Source of the DNA: Acidovorax radicis N35
GTDB lineage: Bacteria > Pseudomonadota > Gammaproteobacteria > Burkholderiales > Burkholderiaceae_C
Assembly: GCF_000204195.1 (NCBI RefSeq)
Contig: NZ_AFBG01000023.1
Span: 215,299-279,298 of the forward strand
Direction: 5' to 3'
DNA length: 64,000 nucleotides
The translations under genes and the position numbers were made by a program. Numbering within the stretch: the stretch's first letter is position 1; the number at the start of each line of letters is the position of its first letter. The notes below the pieces were generated by a model that ran no database searches, was not told where the DNA came from, and saw only the letters and a program-made list of their open reading frames with translations. Below, one piece after another: positions 25,556 through 33,265 of the stretch.

Positions 25556-27220
25556 GTGATCCATTCCCCCCTTGCCTTGCACTTGCGCTCTCCTCACCCG
25601 CTGCGGCCCCTGTGCCTTGTCGGCATGGCCCTGCTGTGCAACGCGGCCTCGCCGGCCCTGGCGCAGGACACCTCCCGCATTGCCCGCGTCACCGTCTACC
25701 CCGGCAGCGCCACCGTGGAGCGTGTGGCCAAGGTGCCCGCTGGCGCACGCAGCCTCACGCTGGCCTGCCTGCCCGCGTCGCTGGATGCGCAAAGCCTGCA
25801 GATCAACGCCGACCCCGCGGTGCGTGTGGGCGAGTTCAATGTGCTGACCGAAGACCGCGACGTGGTGGCGGCCTGCGCCAGCCCGCTGGACGGCCGCATC
25901 CGCGAGCTGGAAGACCAGATCGCCGGAGTGAAGGCCGAGGCCTCGGCCCTGCAGCTGGTGGATGGCTACCTGCGCAGCGTGGCCAACACCAGCACCAGCG
26001 ATGAGACGGCCCCAGGGCGCGCCGCCATCCCCACATCCGCGCAGATCGCCGCCACCGCCGACGTGCTGCGCAAGTCCGGCCAGGACAGCTTCACCCGCAG
26101 CCACCAGCTCCAACGCAAGCAAGAGGCGTTGCAGCTGGCACTCAAACCCCTGGTGGCCGAGCGTGACCGCGTGGCCAGCCAGCGCGCACGGGTGGTGTCG
26201 GTCACCATCAACCTGGCCACCGAGCGCGAGGCCGAACTGCGCCTGTCCTACCAGGTGCGCGGCCCGGGCTGGCAGCCCACCTACCGCGCCACGCTGGACG
26301 CCACCAAATCCACCGTGCTGATCGAGCGCCAGGCGCTGGTGGCGCAGAACAGTGGTGAGGACTGGGGCAACGTGCAGCTGACCCTGTCGACCGGCCAGCC
26401 GGGTCGGGCCACGCAGGGCCGCCTGCCGCGTGAATGGACACTGGATGTGGCCCCGCCGCCGCGCCCCATGCCCGCGACGGCCCCCATGATGGCCATGGCC
26501 CCACCGGCCCCCTCGCCCGCCGCGCTCGCGCGCAACGCGGTCGAGGAAGACAAGCCCAGCTTCGACGTGAGTGCGATCGACAAGGGTTTCGCCACCGAAT
26601 TCGCCGTGCCGCAGCGCATCACCGTGCCATCGAGTGGCCAGCGTGTGACGCTGGCGCTGGGCAACCACACGGCCCCCGCCACGCTGATCACCCGCACCGC
26701 CCCGGCCGTGGAAGAGGCTGCCTACCTGGTGGCCCACATGGCCCAGCCGCCCGGCGTGTGGCCGGCCGGGCCTGCGGGCCTGTACCGCGACGGCGCGTTT
26801 GTGGGCAACGGGCGCATCGACTTCGGCACGCCCAGCGCGGGCGCCCCGGTGGGCAGCACCAGCCTGTCGTTTGGCCGCGATGAACTCGTCACCGTGCGCG
26901 CCGAGCCCGTGCAGGACCTGACGGGCAGCACCGGCTTTACCGGCTCGCGCACCGAGCGCAAGACGCGCCGCGCCTACAGCGTGGAAAACCGCCACAAGAC
27001 CGGCATCACGCTGCAGGTGCTGCATGCCGCGCCGGTGTCACGCAACGAGAAGATCGAGGTCGAATCGCGCTACCAGCCCCAGCCCACCGACACGGCCTGG
27101 AACCGCACACCCGGCACCGTGGCCTGGCAGCAGGCGCTGGCCGCAGGTGCCACGGCGCCGTTCAGCGCCGAGCACACCATCCGGTTCCCCAAGGATGTGG
27201 AGCTGCAAGAGCGCCAGTAA
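25556..27220 (+). CDS. MuiA-type DUF4139 exported protein
   Basis: A 554-residue protein with a signal peptide (CLVGMALLCNAASPALAQD), an N-terminal DUF4140-like domain (RIARVTVYPGSATVERVAKV), a central helical/coiled region about residues 110-210 and a C-terminal DUF4139-like beta domain (LRLSYQVRGPGWQPTYRA, AYSVENRHKTGITLQVLH). The family is named after mucoidy-inhibitor proteins; biochemical function is unknown. Start is GTG with AAGGAGCCCC before it. A Pro/Met-rich insert (RPMPATAPMMAMAPPAP) lies in the middle. Confidence 0.85.
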   Translation: MIHSPLALHLRSPHPLRPLCLVGMALLCNAASPALAQDTSRIARVTVYPGSATVERVAKVPAGARSLTLACLPASLDAQSLQINADPAVRVGEFNVLTEDRDVVAACASPLDGRIRELEDQIAGVKAEASALQLVDGYLRSVANTSTSDETAPGRAAIPTSAQIAATADVLRKSGQDSFTRSHQLQRKQEALQLALKPLVAERDRVASQRARVVSVTINLATEREAELRLSYQVRGPGWQPTYRATLDATKSTVLIERQALVAQNSGEDWGNVQLTLSTGQPGRATQGRLPREWTLDVAPPPRPMPATAPMMAMAPPAPSPAALARNAVEEDKPSFDVSAIDKGFATEFAVPQRITVPSSGQRVTLALGNHTAPATLITRTAPAVEEAAYLVAHMAQPPGVWPAGPAGLYRDGAFVGNGRIDFGTPSAGAPVGSTSLSFGRDELVTVRAEPVQDLTGSTGFTGSRTERKTRRAYSVENRHKTGITLQVLHAAPVSRNEKIEVESRYQPQPTDTAWNRTPGTVAWQQALAAGATAPFSAEHTIRFPKDVELQERQ

Positions 27221-27231
27221 ATGATGAGGCA

Positions 27232-27294
27232 CCCCCTGAGGCGCTTCGCGCCTTCACCCCTCTCTCGCTGCGCGGGAGGGGGACGCACCCGGTG
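27232..27294 (+). repeat. GC-rich post-stop repeat, family B copy 3
   Basis: CACCCCCTGAGGCGCTTCGC and following CTCTCGCTGCGCGGGAGGGG begin twelve bases after the MuiA-type gene stop. The element is shorter than copies 1 and 2. The CGCTTCGCG and CTCTCGC..GCGGGAG parts could form small hairpins. Confidence 0.6.
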
Positions 27295-27384
27295 GCCTGT
27301 CAAAGCCAGTTCCACGGGTACGCTGGCCTTGTGCGCGCCAGTTTTATACGCCGTGGGTTGCACGAAGCACCGTTGATTGTTGAT

Positions 27385-27915
27385 ATGACCCCCAGCTCTC
27401 CTTCCGCCCACACACCCGCTCCTCGGCGCCCCACCGTGGCGTTCATGTTTTCTCATCCGGCCCACTTCATCGCCCTGGGTTTTGGCGCCGGGCTGTCGCG
27501 CGTGGCGCCGGGCACGGTGGGCACGCTGTGGGCGTGGCTGGCCTACCTGGTGCTGCAGCAGTGGCTGTCGGCGGCCGCCATCGGACTGGTGATCGTGGCG
27601 AGCACCCTGGTCGGCTGGTGGGCCTGCACCACCACCGCCCGCAACATGGCAGTGGCCGACCCCGGCAGCATCGTGTGGGACGAGGTGGTGGCCTTCTGGC
27701 TGGTGCTGTGGCTGGCGATGCCGATGGGCTGGTGGGGGCAGCTGGTGGCGTTTGGGCTGTTCCGCTTCTTTGATGCGGCCAAACCCGGCCCGGTGGGATG
27801 GGCCGACAGCCTGTTCAAGGGCTTTGGCTGGCGCGGTGGCTGGGGTATCTTGTGGGACGACTTTGTGGCAGCCTTCTGTACGCTGCTGGCCATTGCAGTG
27901 TGGAGGTTCCTATGA
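27385..27915 (+). CDS. pgpA: Phosphatidylglycerophosphatase A
   Basis: A 176-residue inner-membrane enzyme that dephosphorylates phosphatidylglycerol phosphate in phospholipid synthesis. Family hallmarks are FGAGLSRVAPGTVGTLWAW, DPGSIVWDEVVAFWLVL (with the conserved acidic DE pair), FRFFDAAKPGPVGWAD and GWGILWDDFVAAF. I chose the ATG at 27385. Its stop overlaps the next start by four bases (ATGA), so pgpA and the pncC-like gene are coupled. Confidence 0.94.
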   Translation: MTPSSPSAHTPAPRRPTVAFMFSHPAHFIALGFGAGLSRVAPGTVGTLWAWLAYLVLQQWLSAAAIGLVIVASTLVGWWACTTTARNMAVADPGSIVWDEVVAFWLVLWLAMPMGWWGQLVAFGLFRFFDAAKPGPVGWADSLFKGFGWRGGWGILWDDFVAAFCTLLAIAVWRFL

Positions 27916-28439
27916 CAACCGCATCGCTATCGAATGAAGAGCTACTGGCGCTTGATACATCAGCGCTAGATGCCAATTTGACACAGATTTCCCTGCAGCT
28001 GCTGAAACACAGCCACCTGCTGGCCACCGCCGAGAGCTGCTCGGGCGGCATGATCGCAGCGGCCTGCACCGACCTGGCGGGCTCCAGCCAGTGGTTCGAG
28101 CGCGGTTTTGTCACCTACTCCAACACCGCCAAGGTCGAGATGCTGGGCGTGCCCGCCGCCATGATCGAACAGGACGGCGCCGTGAGCGAAGCCGTGGCCC
28201 GCGCCATGGCCGATGGGGCGCTCACCCATTCCCAGGCACAGGTCAGCCTGGCCGTGACCGGCGTGGCCGGCCCCACGGGCGGCAGCGATGCCAAACCCGT
28301 GGGCACGGTGTGGTTTGCCTGGTGCGTGAATGGCGAAACCCACAGCGAGATGCAGCACTTTGCAGGCGACCGCGCCGCCATCCGCACGGCCACGGTGCGC
28401 TATGCGCTGCAGCGGCTGCTGGGGTTTCTGCTGGCATAG
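27912..28439 (+). CDS. pncC: CinA C-terminal domain protein (NMN amidohydrolase type)
   Basis: A 175-residue single CinA-C domain. ATAESCSGGMIAAACTDLAG holds the catalytic-Ser region, with GFVTYSNTAKVEMLGVP and VAVTGVAGPTGGSD-like stretches (SLAVTGVAGPTGGSDAKPVG). Such proteins deamidate nicotinamide mononucleotide to nicotinate mononucleotide for NAD recycling. Compared with E. coli PncC the N terminus is about 13 residues longer, and that extension (EELLALDTSALDANL) is encoded by a degenerate copy of the family A repeat. Confidence 0.9.
   Translation: MTTASLSNEELLALDTSALDANLTQISLQLLKHSHLLATAESCSGGMIAAACTDLAGSSQWFERGFVTYSNTAKVEMLGVPAAMIEQDGAVSEAVARAMADGALTHSQAQVSLAVTGVAGPTGGSDAKPVGTVWFAWCVNGETHSEMQHFAGDRAAIRTATVRYALQRLLGFLLA
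27926..27980 (+). repeat. Degenerate family A repeat in the pncC N terminus
   Basis: GAGCTACTGGCGCTTGATACATCAGCGCTAGATGCC matches the repeat order (agctn, gcgctt, agcgctag, gccaattt). It is in frame and encodes the extra N-terminal residues. Confidence 0.7.
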
Positions 28440-28584
28440 TGCCCAGCCTGAGGCGCGGCCTGCCTTCCCCTGGGGTGCGACGCCCTCGCTGCGGGGCGGC
28501 CCTTGCTCGGCATCCCTGGCTGGGGCAGCACAACGTATTGCAGAGAAGACCTGATCCAACCTGTTCGTACCAACAACCTCCCTC

Positions 28585-29490
28585 ATGACAACGACACCCC
28601 CCTGGTTTGACGGCTTCACCACCCACCGCATCACCACCTCAGGTGCGGAAATTTTTGTACGCACTGGCGGCACCGTGGGCGCTCCGCCCCTGCTCTTGCT
28701 GCACGGCTTTCCGCAAACCCATGCGCTGTGGCACCGCGTGGCGCAGCAGCTGGCGCGCGACTACTTCCTGGTCATGCCCGATTTGCGTGGCTATGGCGAC
28801 TCGTCGCACGCCCCCGGCCTGCCCGACCACAGCAACTACAGCAAACGCGCCATGGCGCAGGACATGGCCGAGGTGATGACCGCGCTGGGCCACAACAGTT
28901 TCTACCTGTGTGGCCACGACCGGGGCGGCCGCGTGGCGCACCGCCTGGCGCTGGACCACGCGGCGCGTGTGCGCAAGCTGTGCCTCATCGACATTGCCCC
29001 CACGCTGGATATGTACGCCCGCACCGACATGGACTTTGCGCGCGCCTACTACCACTGGTTCCACCTGATCCAGCCCGCGCCGCTGCCTGAGACCATGATC
29101 GGCGGCAACGCCCGCGCCTACCTGCACGCCAAGTTGGGCGGCTGGGGCAGCGCAGGCCTGGCCCACATCGAGCCCCAGGCTCTGGCCGACTACGAGCGCT
29201 GCTTTTGTACGCCCGAGGCCATCCACACCGCGTGCGAGGACTACCGCGCCAGCGCGGACATCGACCTCGCGCACGACCGCGCAGGCCGCGCCCAGGGCGA
29301 GAAGATCGCGTGCGACACGCTGGTGGTCTGGGGAGAGCACGGCGTGGTCCACCGGTTCTTCGATCCGCTGGCACTGTGGCAAGCGCAATGTGCGGGCGTG
29401 GTGACTGGCCAGGCCGTGCCCGCAGGACATTTCATCCCTGAGCAATTGCCCGAGGCCACGGCCAACGCGCTGAGCGCCTTCATGCGCTGA
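28585..29490 (+). CDS. Haloacetate/fluoroacetate dehalogenase-type hydrolase
   Basis: A 301-residue alpha/beta hydrolase. The nucleophile elbow is GHDRGGR with Asp (D112) rather than Ser, followed by R113 and R116, which in fluoroacetate dehalogenases bind the substrate carboxylate. Also present are H157-W158 (YYHWFHLIQP) and Y220, matching the halide-pocket residues known in that family, an acid at about D136, and a catalytic His in PAGHFIPEQLPE (H282). This set supports haloacid dehalogenation in the cytoplasm; the natural substrate is unknown. Confidence 0.82.
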   Translation: MTTTPPWFDGFTTHRITTSGAEIFVRTGGTVGAPPLLLLHGFPQTHALWHRVAQQLARDYFLVMPDLRGYGDSSHAPGLPDHSNYSKRAMAQDMAEVMTALGHNSFYLCGHDRGGRVAHRLALDHAARVRKLCLIDIAPTLDMYARTDMDFARAYYHWFHLIQPAPLPETMIGGNARAYLHAKLGGWGSAGLAHIEPQALADYERCFCTPEAIHTACEDYRASADIDLAHDRAGRAQGEKIACDTLVVWGEHGVVHRFFDPLALWQAQCAGVVTGQAVPAGHFIPEQLPEATANALSAFMR

Positions 29491-29635
29491 CGACCGGTTC
29501 CACACCGGCCCTGCAGGGCAATCGCAAGGGCCGGCCGTGCATTTGTTCACGCGGGCCACAACCAGCGCCCCTGAGAGGCAGGCACAGGTGCCCCTGCGTT
29601 CCTAGAATCCGCCGCTTCGCACGCTGCGAAACCCA

Positions 29636-29658
29636 TCGCGAACACAGCTTGTTCGCGA
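29636..29658. promoter_or_regulatory. Perfect 9-bp dyad upstream of the patatin gene
   Basis: TCGCGAACA and TGTTCGCGA flank a 5-base spacer, about 45 bp before the patatin-like start. It could be an operator or an RNA hairpin; no U-tract follows, so a terminator is less likely. Confidence 0.5.
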
Positions 29659-29701
29659 GCCCCCGCGTTCTGCAGCGCCCTCACCGTGCCTTGCCGATTG
29701 C

Positions 29702-31594
29702 GTGACCATGCCCCCATTTACCGCGACCCAGAATCAACTGCTCACCGAGCACCTGCGCAGCTTTCTGCCAGGCATCGAACCCGAGGCACTGGAATTGCTG
29801 CGCGCCCAGCTGGAGTGGGTGGAGATGCCCGGTGGCAGCACGCTGATGGCCCAGGGCGAGCCCGGCGAGTCGATGTACCTCACGGTGAGCGGCCGACTGC
29901 GTGCCTATGTGCGCAGCGATGACGGCAGCAGCGGGCCACAGCGCCGTGTGGCCGACATGGGCCGGGGCCAGGTGATTGGCGAGATCAGCCTGTTCACCGA
30001 TGCGCCCCGCGCGGCCACCGTGGTCGCCGTGCGCGACTCGGTGCTGGTGCGCCTGACCAAGGACGTGTTCAAGACCCTGCTGGCCAGCAGCGCCCAGGTG
30101 TCGATTGCGCTCACGCGCCAGATCATTCAGCGCCTGCAGTCGGGCACCGCAGCCAGCACGGCCGCACAAGAGCGCCCCGTGGCCATGGGCCTGCTGCCCA
30201 TCAGCGCGGGCGTGGACCTGCAGGGCTTTGGCCAAAGCCTGGCGCGCCAGCTCGGCACCATCGGCCGGGTGCGGGTGGTGGACTCCGCCACCGTGGACGC
30301 CGAGCTGCATGCCCCCGGCATTGCGCAGCGCGAAGGCGCCGACGCCACGGCCAACCGCCGCATTGCCATGCTGCTCGACGAGATCGAGGCCCGCAACGAT
30401 TTCGTGCTGCTGCTGGCCGACCCCGAGCCCACCCCCTGGACACGCCGCGTGAGCCGCCACTGCGACGAGTTGCTGCTGCTGGCCGACGCGCAGGCCGAGC
30501 CCGCCATCCACCCGATCGAAGAAAACTGCCTGCTGCGCCGCGCGCCCCTGGCCGAGGCCGCCGAGATCCTGGTGCTGCTGCACCCCGAAGGCACCCAGTG
30601 CCCACGCGGCACCCAGCAATGGCTGGACCGCCGCCCCGTGGCCGACCATGTGCATGTGCGCCCCGCCCTCGACCGCGACATGGCGCGCCTGGCCCGCATC
30701 CAGAGCCGCACCGCCGTGGGCCTGGTGCTGGCTGGCGGCGGCGCACGCGGTTTTGCACACCTGGGCATCTACCGCGCATTGCAGGAAGAAGGCGTGGAGA
30801 TCGACTGCGTGGGCGGCACCAGCATTGGATCGGTGATGGCCGCGTATGTGGCGTCCGACCAGCCGCTGGCGACGGTGATGGCCAACGCCCGCGAGGCATT
30901 TCGCACCAACCCCACGGGCGACTTCAACCTGCTGCCGTTGATGTCGCTCATCAAGGGGCGGCGCCTGCGCCACATCCTGCACGAGGCCGTGGGCCGGCTG
31001 GTGGGCTTCCCGGCACAGGTGGAAGACCTGTGGAAGAACTACTACTGCGTGGCCACCAACTACTCGCGCGCCAGCGAACAGGTGGTGCGCCGTGGCAGCC
31101 TGGTGAAGTCGCTGCTGGCCAGCATCTCCATCCCCGGCGCACTGCCGCCCGTGGTGCACGAGGGCGACCTGCTGTGCGACGGCGGCACGTTCAACAACTT
31201 TCCGGTGGACGTGATGCGCAGCATGCGCGGCGTCGGCACGGTGATCGGCGTGGACCTGAACTTCCGCAAACCGCGCCGGATCGAGCTGGACGACATGCCC
31301 ACCAGCTGGGCCCTGCTGCGCGACAAGCTGCGCCCGCGCGCCCAGCGCCGCTACAAGCTGCCCTCGCTGGCCAGCTACCTCATGCAGGTCACCATCCTGT
31401 ACAGCATGTCGCGCCAGCGCCAGTCGCAACAGCTCACCGACCTGTACTTCAACCCGCCCATGGACCGCGTCGGCATGCTGCAGTGGAACCGCTTCGAGCA
31501 GATCGTGCAGCAGGGGTATGCACATGGCATTCAGGTGCTGGACGGGCTAGATGCTACAAGGCGCCGGCGCATCGGCGGGCTGCGCACCCGCTGA
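29702..31594 (+). CDS. Patatin-like phospholipase with cyclic-nucleotide-binding domain
   Basis: A 630-residue protein of the NTE/RssA-like group. The cNMP-binding domain spans about residues 20-140 (QGEPGESMYLTVSGRLRAYV, GQVIGEISLFTDAPRAATV). A patatin domain follows from about 340, with oxyanion loop GLVLAGGGARGFAHLG, nucleophile elbow GGTSIGS (Ser near 375) and catalytic DGG near 493. It should act as a lysophospholipase or esterase at membranes, perhaps gated by cyclic nucleotide. GTG at 29702 and ATG at 29708 are both possible starts. Confidence 0.9.
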   Translation: MTMPPFTATQNQLLTEHLRSFLPGIEPEALELLRAQLEWVEMPGGSTLMAQGEPGESMYLTVSGRLRAYVRSDDGSSGPQRRVADMGRGQVIGEISLFTDAPRAATVVAVRDSVLVRLTKDVFKTLLASSAQVSIALTRQIIQRLQSGTAASTAAQERPVAMGLLPISAGVDLQGFGQSLARQLGTIGRVRVVDSATVDAELHAPGIAQREGADATANRRIAMLLDEIEARNDFVLLLADPEPTPWTRRVSRHCDELLLLADAQAEPAIHPIEENCLLRRAPLAEAAEILVLLHPEGTQCPRGTQQWLDRRPVADHVHVRPALDRDMARLARIQSRTAVGLVLAGGGARGFAHLGIYRALQEEGVEIDCVGGTSIGSVMAAYVASDQPLATVMANAREAFRTNPTGDFNLLPLMSLIKGRRLRHILHEAVGRLVGFPAQVEDLWKNYYCVATNYSRASEQVVRRGSLVKSLLASISIPGALPPVVHEGDLLCDGGTFNNFPVDVMRSMRGVGTVIGVDLNFRKPRRIELDDMPTSWALLRDKLRPRAQRRYKLPSLASYLMQVTILYSMSRQRQSQQLTDLYFNPPMDRVGMLQWNRFEQIVQQGYAHGIQVLDGLDATRRRRIGGLRTR

Positions 31595-31679
31595 GAACGC
31601 ACCGCACGGGACGGTCGCCCAAGCGGCATGCAACGGGCAGGCACCGGTGTAGCATGGGCGCCCTTGAGGAGGAGACCCC

Positions 31680-32168
31680 ATGCACCCCAACGCCCAGACC
31701 CTGCAGCGCTTTTACACCGCGTTTGCGCAGCTTGACCATGCCACCATGGCCGCCTGCTACGCGCCCGACGCCACCTTTGACGACGAGGCTTTTTCCCTGA
31801 AGGGCCGCGAGCAGGTGGGCGGCATGTGGCGCATGCTGTGCACCGCCACCCAAAAGCCCGGCGCCGCCGAGCACTGGAAGCTCACGTTCAGCGGCATTGA
31901 AGCCGACGCCAAGGGCGGCAAGGCGCACTGGGAGGCGCACTACCTCTTCAGCGCCACGGGGCGCAAGGTGCACAACATCATCGACGGCACCTTCACCTTC
32001 ACGCCCGACGGGCTGATCGCCACACACCGCGACCGCTTCAACTTCTGGAGCTGGTCGCGCCAGGCGCTGGGCCTGCCGGGCGTGCTGCTGGGCTGGTCGC
32101 CATCGCTCCGGCGCAAGGTGCGCAGTACTGCGGCGGGGAATTTGAAGAAATTTTTGGCGCAGGGGTGA
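31680..32168 (+). CDS. NTF2/SnoaL-like protein
   Basis: A 162-residue cone-fold protein: MHPNAQTLQRFYTAFAQLDH, YAPDATFDDEAFSLKGREQV and DGLIATHRDRFNFWSW match the NTF2-like pattern, including the tail pattern of DUF-type SnoaL proteins. GAGGAGACCCC precedes the ATG. Function is unknown; such folds bind small ligands or act as isomerases. A broken piece of a close paralogue lies at 33144-33261. Confidence 0.82.
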   Translation: MHPNAQTLQRFYTAFAQLDHATMAACYAPDATFDDEAFSLKGREQVGGMWRMLCTATQKPGAAEHWKLTFSGIEADAKGGKAHWEAHYLFSATGRKVHNIIDGTFTFTPDGLIATHRDRFNFWSWSRQALGLPGVLLGWSPSLRRKVRSTAAGNLKKFLAQG

Positions 32169-32257
32169 TGGGGTGGTTTTGCGGTGACGCAGATCGCTCA
32201 GCGCATTGGGAACTGCGGCTCTCGGCCAAGAGCGGACATTCGCCAGAGGAACAAAGC

Positions 32258-32878
32258 ATGCGAATCGAGTGCGTATTCTTCGACTATGACGGCGTGCTGA
32301 CCACAGACCGCACAGGGTCGATCACCACCTGCGGATTTATCAGCCGACAGACCGGAATTGCTTTGGAGCGTGTCTCGGCGGCACTGGCGAAGCACAACAA
32401 GGATCTGACGCTGGGCCTCACGTCATATACCGACGTATGGCCGCAAGTCTGCGAAGACCTCAACGTGGATCTGCCATTGCGTTTGCTGGAAGAAGCGTTT
32501 GACAGTACGCCAGTCAACGTTTCAATGTTTGATTTGGCGGCGCAATTGCGGCGCGAGTGCCGCGTAGGAATCATCACAGACAACAAGGCAGATCGAATGC
32601 GTCGTCTAACCTTTGTTCAAGGGCTCGATGCGCATTTTGATCCCATCATAGTTTCGGCAGACGTCGGTAAGTCGAAGTCAACTCCCGCATTGTTCGAGCA
32701 TGCCCTTGCCCGGGTAGGCCTTGTCGCCGCGCATGCGGTCTTCATCGACAACGATCCACGCAATGTGGAAGTGGCAGCTTTGACTGGCATAAATGCCATC
32801 CATTTCGACGACGCTGTCAACGACGTAAGCGGTCTGGCGGAAAGACTGTACCGGGACTTCGGTCTACTTCAAGGGTGA
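32258..32878 (+). CDS. HAD-superfamily hydrolase
   Basis: A 206-residue phosphatase-like protein with motif I FFDYDGVLT, a motif II-like GIITDN, a Lys in DVGKSKSTPALFEH and motif IV FIDNDPRNVEVA. Substrate unknown. AGAGGAACAAAGC precedes the ATG. The gene is less GC-rich than its neighbours and uses more A/T-ending codons, which suggests recent acquisition or unusual selection. Confidence 0.85.
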   Translation: MRIECVFFDYDGVLTTDRTGSITTCGFISRQTGIALERVSAALAKHNKDLTLGLTSYTDVWPQVCEDLNVDLPLRLLEEAFDSTPVNVSMFDLAAQLRRECRVGIITDNKADRMRRLTFVQGLDAHFDPIIVSADVGKSKSTPALFEHALARVGLVAAHAVFIDNDPRNVEVAALTGINAIHFDDAVNDVSGLAERLYRDFGLLQG

Positions 32879-33003
32879 CGGCACCCGCCGCCGAAATCCT
32901 TGATATCCGCTTTGGGCCCAAAGCGCCCTATCACCGTGCTCGATCAGCGACAGGCAGCCACCCACCTTGAACCCCGCCCTCGCATCTGCAATGGGGAGCG
33001 GTG

Positions 33004-33068
33004 GAAAATCAAGCCAAATTGGCCTCTAGCGCTTATCCAATAAGCGCCAGCAGCTATCAAATCAGCAG
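33004..33068. repeat. Family A repeat copy
   Basis: AAATCAAGCCAAATTGGCCTCTAGCGCTTATCC... and AGCAGCTATCAAATCAGCAG. It closely matches 34871-34935 and precedes a SEC-C tail fragment in the same order, so both came from one duplicated segment. Confidence 0.85.
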
Positions 33069-33073
33069 TTCCC

Positions 33074-33142
33074 CTACCCCAAACCCGTAGCACCCTTGTA
33101 CTTCTTGCCACTGCCGCAATGGCACGGAGCATTGCGGCTGGA
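33074..33142 (-). pseudogene. SEC-C motif gene tail, duplicated fragment
   Basis: The minus strand encodes [19 protein letters not shown], matching the C-terminal SEC-C zinc motif of the YecA-like gene at 34949-35806 ([17 protein letters not shown]). The rest of that gene is absent here. It is a remnant produced by duplication of a gene end plus its downstream repeat; expression is unlikely. Confidence 0.75.
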
Positions 33143-33143
33143 C

Positions 33144-33261
33144 ATGTGGCGATGCTGTGCACGGCGACAAAAAGGCCGGCAGCCAAGCGCTGGGCGTGCC
33201 GGGCGTGCTGCGGGGCTGGTCGCCCCCGCTAAAGCGCCAGCTAGGCAGTACGGCAACCTAA
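33144..33261 (+). pseudogene. Fragment of an NTF2-like paralogue
   Basis: ATGTGGCGATGCTGTGCACG matches an internal part of the NTF2-like gene with a small deletion, then, after loss of about 190 bp, codons 33184-33261 give QALGVPGVLRGWSPPLKRQL, matching the C terminus of the gene at 31680. The frames of the two parts disagree. It abuts the SEC-C fragment directly. Confidence 0.75.
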
Positions 33262-33265
33262 CCGC

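Larger units (their letters stand above)
32879..33265. other. Gene-free stretch of decayed fragments
   Basis: Between the HAD gene and the SulP stop there is no intact gene. The stretch holds a family A repeat, a SEC-C tail fragment and an NTF2-like fragment, in that order. The first 120 bp show nothing I recognise. Confidence 0.7.

Noticed and set aside
31680..32168. Limonene-epoxide hydrolase or ketosteroid isomerase activity for the NTF2-like gene
   Set aside because: The fold fits, but the catalytic residues of those families cannot be placed, so only the fold is stated.
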